Shown piece after piece: positions 58,332 to 64,000 of a stretch of DNA of 64,000 bases. The notes beneath the pieces are model-generated. The model was not told the DNA's origin, searched no databases, and saw only the letters and a program-made list of their open reading frames with translations. The DNA comes from Lepus europaeus (lineage: Eukaryota; Chordata; Mammalia; Lagomorpha; Leporidae): assembly GCF_033115175.1 (NCBI RefSeq), contig NC_084842.1, positions 33,935,549 through 33,999,548 of the forward strand, read 5' to 3'. The position numbers and the translations under genes were made by a program. Within the stretch, counting starts at the first letter, position 1; each line of letters opens with the position of its first letter.

Positions 58332-59545
58332 TTTTTTTTATTAGAAGCATTTATTTAGTAAATATAAATTTCCAAAGTACAGCTTTTGGATTACAATGGC
58401 TTCCCCCCCCCTCATAATTTCCCTCCCACTCGCACCCCTCTCATCTCCCGCTCCCTCTCCCATTCCATTCACATCAAGATTCAATTTCATTTATCTTTAT
58501 ATACAGAAGATCTATTTAGTATATATTAAGTAAAGATTTCATCAGTTTGCACCCACATAGAAACACAAAATGTAAAATACTGTTTCAGTACTAGTTATAG
58601 CATTACTTCACATTGGACAACACATCAAAGACAATCCCACATGAGAAGTAAGTACACAGTGACTCCTGTTGTTGACTTAACTATTGACACTCTTGTTTAT
58701 GGCGTCACTAATCTCCCTAGGCTCTAGTCATGAGTTGCCAAGGCTATGGAAGGCTTTTGATTCGCCAACTTCGATCTTATTCCGACAGGGTCATAGTCAA
58801 AGTGGAAGTTCTCTCCTCCCTTCAGAGAAAGGTACCTCCTTCTTTGATGGCCCCATTCTTTCCACTGGGATCTCACTCCCAGAGATCTTTCATTTAGATT
58901 TTTTTTTTCCCAGAGTGTCTTGGCTTTCCATGCCTAAAATACTCTCATGGGCTTTTCAGCCATATCCGAATGCCTTAAGGGCTGATTCTGAGACCAGAGT
59001 GCTATTTAGGACATCTGCCATTCTATGAGTCTGCTATGTAACCTGCTGTGTATCCTGCTTTCCATGTTGGATCGTTCTCTCCCTTTTTGATTCTATCAGT
59101 TAGTATTCGTAGACACTAGTCTTGTTTGTGTGATCCCTTTCACTCTTAGACCTATCAGTGTGATCAATTGTGAACTGAAATTTGTCACTTGGACTAGTGA
59201 GATGGCATTGGTAAATGCACCTTGATGGGATTGTATTGGAATCCCCTGGCACACTCTAACTCCACCATTTGGGGCAAATCCGATTGAGCATGTCCCAAAT
59301 TGTCCTCCCTCTCTTATTCCCACTCTTATATTTAACAGGGATCACTTTTCAGTTAAAATTTAAACACCTAAGAATAATTGTGTGTTAATTACAGAGTTCA
59401 ACCAATAGTACTAGAACAAAAAAAAATACTAAAAGGGATAAAGTATTACATTGTACATCAACAGTCAGGACAAGGGCTGATCAAGTCATTGTTTCTTATA
59501 GTGTCCATTTCACTTCAATAGGTTTCTCCTATGGTGCTCAGTTAG
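58332..59545 (-). mobile_element. Second L1 3' end nested in an L1
   Basis: T-run and TTAGAAGCATTTATTTAGTAAATAT start a lagomorph L1 3' UTR running about 1.2 kb. It is flanked by an 11-bp TSD TTGAATTTCTT (58321-58331 and 59546-59556), which falls inside the outer L1's ORF2. It lacks the duplicated 3' UTR module seen at 30170-30920. Open frames inside (58684-59028, 59096-59323) are not genes. Confidence 0.9.
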
Positions 59546-61055
59546 TTGAATTTCTTGAGCTCTTTATAGATTCTGGATGTTAACTCTTTTATCAGTTGCA
59601 TAATTTGCAAATTTTTTTTTCCCAATCTGTCAGTTGCCTCTTCATGTTGCTAAGTGTTACTTTTGAAGTGCAGAATCTTCTTAGCTTGATGTAATATTAT
59701 GTGTCAAATTTGGCTTTGATTGCCTGTGCTTCTGGGGTCTTTTCCAAGAAGTCTTTGCCTATAACAGTGCCTTGCAGAGTTTCCCCAATGTTCTCTAGTA
59801 ATTTCATGGTATCCAATCCTAGATTTAGATCTTTGATCCATTTTGAGTGGATTTTTTTGTGAGGTGTAAGATAAGGGTCTAGTTTCATACTTCTGCATGC
59901 AGAGATCCAGTTTTCCCAGGGCTGTTTGTTGAAGAGACTGTCAATGCTCCAGGAATTGATTTTAACTCCTTTGTCAAAGGATGCATGGATTGATTTCTGG
60001 TGTTTCTATTCTGTTTCATTTGTCTACATGTCTGTTTTTGTGCCACTACCAGGCTGTTTTGATTATAACTTCCCTGTAGTATATCTTGAAATCTGGTATT
60101 GTGATGCGTCCAGCTTTGTTTTTGTTGTAGAAAATGCTTTAGCTATTTGGAATCTCTTTTGCTTCCATATGAATTTTAGCACAGTTTTTTTTCTGGATTT
60201 TGCAAGAGTGTCATTGGTATTTTGATTGGGATCACATTGAATATGTAATTGCTTTTGCTAGTAATGGACATTTTGATGATGTTGATTCTTCCAATCCATG
60301 AACATGGAAGGTGTTTTTGATTTTTAATGTCCTCTTCTATTTCTTTCTTTAGCATTTTGTAATTTTCATCATAGACATCTTTTACATCCTTGGTTAAGTT
60401 TATTCCAAGGTATTTAATTCTTTTTGGAGCTATTGTGAATGGGACTGATTTAAAAGTTCTTTCTCAGCCATGCCATTGTCTGTTGTATACAAAGGCTATT
60501 GATTTTTGTGTATTGATTTTATATCCTGCCACCTTACCAAACTCTTTTATGAGTTCCAATAGGCTCTCAATGGAGTCTTTCGGATTTTTGTAACATGACT
60601 CCATTGGTATTTTTTTTTTAATTTCTTCTTCCTCGATGCTAACCCTGCAAGTAATATTATTTGTAAATTTATGCATCGGCTAAAATATAGAAGTTAAGTT
60701 GCATAGAGGAAATGATTATTAATTCAGAAGTCTGAATAACACAAAATTGAGAAATATATTGTAGGTTGAATTTTTACATAAAGCAGCCTTGACACTGTAC
60801 AACATCAAGCAATGTTGTTCCCAAAATAAGTAGTTAGGGATCTAGCAGTACTTGGCCTGAAATGGAGGTGTCTGTAGTTTCCTCAAAGTGCTTTCCCCAA
60901 AACTAAATGATACTGACTTCAGAAAAATTTTCCAAATCCTTGATGATGAATTAAAATGGTAGTAATCATTGGATATTTTTCCAGGTTGCTTATTTACTAA
61001 GAACATATCCTCAGTGTACTCCAACCATCCATCAACACATAACACAAACACACAC

Positions 61056-61451
61056 TGTCAGACCCTCACCAGCGAGGGTCCAACGCAGTCACGACACGGT
61101 CACTGTTCATCAGGAACTTTCACTCTTTCTCGGTTCTCAAGGAACTTTTACTTGTGGGGGCAGAAGGAAAGTGGGGAGAGGAGAAAAGAAGAGGAGGGGC
61201 AACGGCGACTGCGCCCGCCCGCCCAGATCCCAATGTCCCTTTATGCTGATATCGTCCAATCAGATGAAAGGGCGCATATAGCCTCAGGTTGAAAGTTCAT
61301 CTGTTTCACCTGGTTCTTCCTAGCTGTTTATGCAGAGTCCATTCTGTTTCATCTGTTTCACCTGGTTGTTTTCGTAGGCCTTGTGGTCGACCGATTGCTG
61401 CAAACCATGTAGAGGAGGTTCCCACAGGTGGCCAGCCTGCGGTTCCCCACA
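61056..61451 (-). mobile_element. LTR-like element (candidate solo LTR) inside a CA repeat
   Basis: 396 bp, GC-richer than its surroundings, bounded by TGTCA and CCACA. On the minus strand it starts TGTGGGGAACC, contains a repeated GAACCAGGTGAAACAG-type word, a CTGATTGG (CCAAT box) near 61257 and a TATA-like GCATAAAGGG or CTATATGC, and ends GGTCTGACA after an inverted GACCCTCACCAGCGAGGGTC. CACAC lies on both sides, consistent with a short TSD but not informative because the site is a CA repeat. No internal retroviral genes are adjacent. Confidence 0.65.
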
Positions 61452-61460
61452 CACACACAT

Positions 61461-61496
<36 letters not shown>
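61449..61496. repeat. (CA)n(GA)n microsatellite
   Basis: CACACACACATACACACACACA followed by about 13 GA units. Confidence 0.92.
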
Positions 61497-61897
61497 CAAT
61501 TATGTTCCAAAATCAGTGCCATGGAATATAAGTAGATGAGTAAAGAAATAAAGAAAAGCATATTTACTTTTGCTACTTTGAAATAAGTTCTTAAATAGAT
61601 TTTAATTGTAAAAAGAAATTTAATAGCCCAAGGGTAGTAAGAATGCAAGATGGAATTTCTTTGTGTTTTCAGGCTCAGTTCTTCTGGTTAAATAATTCGA
61701 CTTTGTTTTACACAACATTGTTTCATAGCAACAAATTCTTCTCCGTGCCACTTTAGTGAGGAATCTGGAATCCCTTAGACACAGAAGCACATAAGCAACA
61801 ATAAATTCATCTGTAATTAACTGCAGTATACAGAACAGATATGCCTTAAAATTTACAAATTCTTTTTAACCAAAAATATTATTATATTATCTATCAT

Positions 61898-61918
61898 ATA
61901 TATATATATATATATATA
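61898..61918. repeat. (TA)n microsatellite
   Basis: About ten TA units. Confidence 0.9.
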
Positions 61919-62141
61919 ATTTTTAGGTGTAACTCCATAAAAGGAGAGACTTTATTTACAAATAGCATGCTTAGAACATTCCTTGGTTTATAATAGTCAT
62001 TTATTAAAATTCATAAAATTACAATGTTTTCCTTTCTTTGCTATTTATTTAAAATATTTTGTTAGAGTTAGGTGACAACCTAGTATACACACTTTCTTCC
62101 TATATACAGGTATTAACGTCTTTATGCATACCACAGCTTTT

Positions 62142-62481
62142 TAAAAAGTATTTAAATATATTTTTTTAATTTTTAAAGATTTTATTTATTTATGTGAAAG
62201 GTAGAGTTACAGACAGAGAGAAGAAGAGACAGAGAGAAAAGTCTTCTGGATGCAATGGCTGGAGCTGAGCCAATCTAAAGCCAGGAACCAGGAGCTTCTT
62301 CTGGGTCTACTATGCAGATGCAGAGTCCCAAGCACTTGGACTATCTTCCAATGCTTTCCCAGGCTGTAAGCAGAGAGCAGGATCAGAGGATCAGAAGAGG
62401 AGCAGCCAGGACACAAACCAACATCCATTTGGGATGCAGGCGCCACAGGCAGAGACTTAGCCCATAGCCAGCCCAACACAG
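62142..62481 (-). mobile_element. CSINE, older type
   Basis: TTTAAAGATTTTATTTATTTATG tail, GGTAGAGTTACAGACAGAG and diverged head complement. Possible TSD CAGCTTTT (62134-62141 and 62482-62489). Part of the purine region before GATGCAATGG is missing. Confidence 0.88.
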
Positions 62482-62544
62482 CAGCTTTTATAAGGTGCAT
62501 TTCTATTATACATTTTATAAATGGGGAACCATAAGCTTGAGGGT

Positions 62545-62563
62545 ATTATTATTATTATTATTA
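62545..62563. repeat. (ATT)n simple repeat
   Basis: Six ATT units. Confidence 0.85.
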
Positions 62564-62797
62564 TCATTATCTATGCCTATATAAAACTTTCTAGGACTTC
62601 CATAATGTATATTGGCTTTATACATCAGTTAATGGGATACCAAGCGGCATTTTTCAAGAATGAAATAACAGATCAGAATTTAACTTCAGGAAGTGTGTAA
62701 AGGATGCATTGTGAAAGAGGGGAAAAAAGGTAGTGAAGATAATTAGATGTCACCTGCAACTTTCCACAACAAAGTTATTAAAGCAAGAACTTCCAGG

Positions 62798-63086
62798 GAC
62801 CAATGCTGTGTCATAGTAGGTTAAACCTACATCTGCAGCACTAGCATCCCATATGGGTGCCAGTTCAAGTCGTAGCTGTTCCACTTCTGATCCAGCTGCC
62901 TGCTTATGGCCTGGGAAAGCAGTGAAAGATGGCCCAAGTGCTTGGGCCCCAAGCTCCTGGCTCCTGGCTTCAGATTGGTCCAGCTCCAGCCTTTGCACCC
63001 ATTTGGGGATTGAACCAGCAGATGGAAGACCTCCCTCTCTGCCTCTCTGTCTCTCAAATAAATAAGTGAATCTTTTTTTTTTTTTT
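62798..63086 (+). mobile_element. CSINE, older type, with internal deletion
   Basis: GGACCAATGCTGTGTCATAG head; the stretch from the core GGCCC to AAGCTCCTGGC lacks the usual TGCACCCATGTGGGAGACC part. TSD AAGAACTTCCAGG / AAGGACTTCTGGA (62785 and 63087). Confidence 0.92.
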
Positions 63087-63489
63087 AAGGACTTCTGGAA
63101 TAGCAACAAATGAAGCTGTAGGTGTTCTTGTGCATTTAACATACATTATGTAGTTCCATCAACTACCTCAAATGTTTTCAATTGCCATATTTAAAATTAG
63201 TCTTAGAAGAGGAAGGAAATGAAATTCCAAAATTTGTTATTTAATCAATGATATGATTAAAATTTGGGACACCACAGGTATAAACCCAAAGATATGCTTA
63301 ATACTGAGGTCAATGAGGAAGCTGTTATAGCATGATACTGCGGTAAAGTGGACATCTGACCGCTGAAACAAATCAAAGGGTTCTTAAATAGACCCAGCAT
63401 ATATAGTGATGTGATTCACAGCAGAGGGACAAGTCACGCGGTGTGGTTAGAGGAGAGGCTTCTCAATACCTGGTGCTGGATTAAGTACA

Positions 63490-64000
63490 TAGGAGAAAAA
63501 ATAGGATCTTGATTGTTATCTATCACTATACTAAAAAAAAATCAACTCTTAAGTTCCTTGTAGGTACAAATGTGAAAAGTGAAATTATAAAGCTTCAACA
63601 AGATAGAATAGGATAATATTTTCATGACCTTGGAGTCTTTTAAGATTTTTCAAAGAATACATCAAAAAGCACTTCAACAAGAAAAAAAAAAAAACTTTAA
63701 ACAAAGAGTACTTTTGTTCAGCACAAACACCGTTAAGAGAGTGAAAATAAAAGTTACACAATGGGAAAAGATGTTTACAACATAACATACTAATATTTTA
63801 AAAAATTTCATATCCAAAATACCTTAAGAACTCTTACAAATCAATAATAAACAAGTCAGCCAACACAAGTGAATAAAAAGCTTTGAGTTGGCAGTTAAAA
63901 GATGCAAACACAAGATCCAGTTAACATATGAAAAAGTACTCAATAGCATCAGCTATCTAAAACTGCACATTAAAAGCACAATGATAAAGTATTATCACAT
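63490..64000 (+). mobile_element. Old L1 ORF2 fragment (sense), cut by the window end
   Basis: Markers in order: ACAAATGTGAAAAGTGAAATTATAAAGCTTC, CATGACCTTGGAG, ACACCGTTAAGAGAGTGAAAATAAAAG, AATGGGAAAAGATG, CCAAAATACCTTAAGAACTCTTACAAATCAATAA, and GAAAAAGTACTCAATAGCATCAG. These follow the C-terminal half of L1 ORF2 on the + strand, heavily mutated with stops. Confidence 0.82.

Larger units (their letters stand above)
56971..60610 (-). mobile_element. 5'-truncated L1 (ORF2 3' half plus 3' UTR), split by a CSINE and a second L1
   Basis: Antisense L1 whose pieces are 56971-57918, 58261-58331 and 59546-60610. Reverse-strand translations give L1 ORF2 signatures with frameshifts: near 57650-57885 [15 protein letters not shown] and [14 protein letters not shown], near 57400 AKIWNQPRVPS, near 59700-59890 WIKDLNLGLDTMKLLENIGE, and near 60480-60640 LIKEFGKVAGYKINTQKS (end of the reverse transcriptase domain). 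It is truncated inside ORF2, so the endonuclease and RT active site are missing. Not functional. Confidence 0.9.
513..64000 (+). other. VEGFC: VEGFC intron 1 (5' part, 3' end outside window)
   Basis: The intron starts with GTAGGGGTGC directly after the AAG codon. No sequence encoding the expected exon 2 (the propeptide segment leading into the VEGF homology domain) was recognised anywhere downstream, so the acceptor is probably beyond 64000. The intron is AT-rich and densely filled with transposable elements, which are listed separately. Absence of exon 2 rests on reading, not on an alignment. Confidence 0.85.

Noticed and set aside
58684..59323. Open frames 58684-59028 (+) and 59096-59323 (-) as genes
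   Set aside because: Both lie in the L1 3' UTR nested at 58332-59545.

Overview
The window is mammalian genomic DNA, almost certainly European rabbit (Oryctolagus cuniculus). The best evidence is about 40 copies or pieces of the lagomorph C-repeat (CSINE), a tRNA-derived SINE with a 'GGGGCCGGCGCTGTGGC' head, a 'GGCCCAAGTGCTTGGGCC' core, a CT-rich stretch and an AAATAAATAAATCTTT or poly(A) tail. L1 3' ends of lagomorph type support this. The only host protein-coding sequence I can support is the first coding exon of VEGFC (369-512, + strand). It sits in a GC- and CpG-rich block (about 1-590) that holds 5' UTR and probably promoter-proximal sequence. The exon ends in a clean splice donor (AAG|GTAGGG, phase 0). 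Everything from 513 to 64000 reads as the 5' part of VEGFC intron 1. I did not recognise exon 2 or any other host exon.

Layout. 1-590: VEGFC 5' UTR with a short upstream ORF, then exon 1. 0.6-4.6 kb: AT-rich intron with few recognisable repeats. 4.6-11.9 kb: the first CSINE cluster, including a tail-to-tail nested pair at 6.9-7.6 kb, a MIR and a MaLR LTR. 11.9-16.3 kb: SINE-free. 16.3-24.2 kb: CSINEs, a MER2-type DNA transposon and two MaLR LTRs. 24.7-31 kb: two related L1 3' ends, and an old L1 hosting a solo retroviral LTR with a 6-bp target duplication plus a CSINE. 31.7-36.7 kb: CSINEs and a MaLR LTR around a unique block. 36.7-40.4 kb: mostly unique sequence with a 370-bp polypyrimidine tract. 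40.4-44.5 kb: an old L1 carrying three CSINEs, then a MIR split by a CSINE. 44.5-49.2 kb: AT-rich and repeat-poor. 49.2-56.8 kb: CSINEs and an old L1. 57.0-60.6 kb: an L1 ORF2/3' end interrupted by a young CSINE and by a second L1. 61.1-61.5 kb: a second LTR-like element inside a CA repeat. 62.1-64 kb: CSINEs and a sense-strand L1 that runs off the window.

How it works together: this is one gene start followed by a long intron, so there is no multi-gene pathway here. Functional content beyond exon 1 would be regulatory (splice donor, possible intronic enhancers, LTR promoters lying antisense to VEGFC). I found no CRISPR, operon, toxin system or novel protein system. The main interest is in nested and chimeric retroelement structures and in a few candidate non-coding regulatory blocks. 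Many SINE boundaries were set from target-site duplications (TSDs) read by eye. In the SINE entries 'older type' means a TTTATTTATTTA-style tail and a head with CCCATATGGG; 'young type' means a head with CCGGGTTCTAGTCCCGG, 'CCATTGGAGGGTGAACCAACGG' near the end, and a plain A-rich tail.
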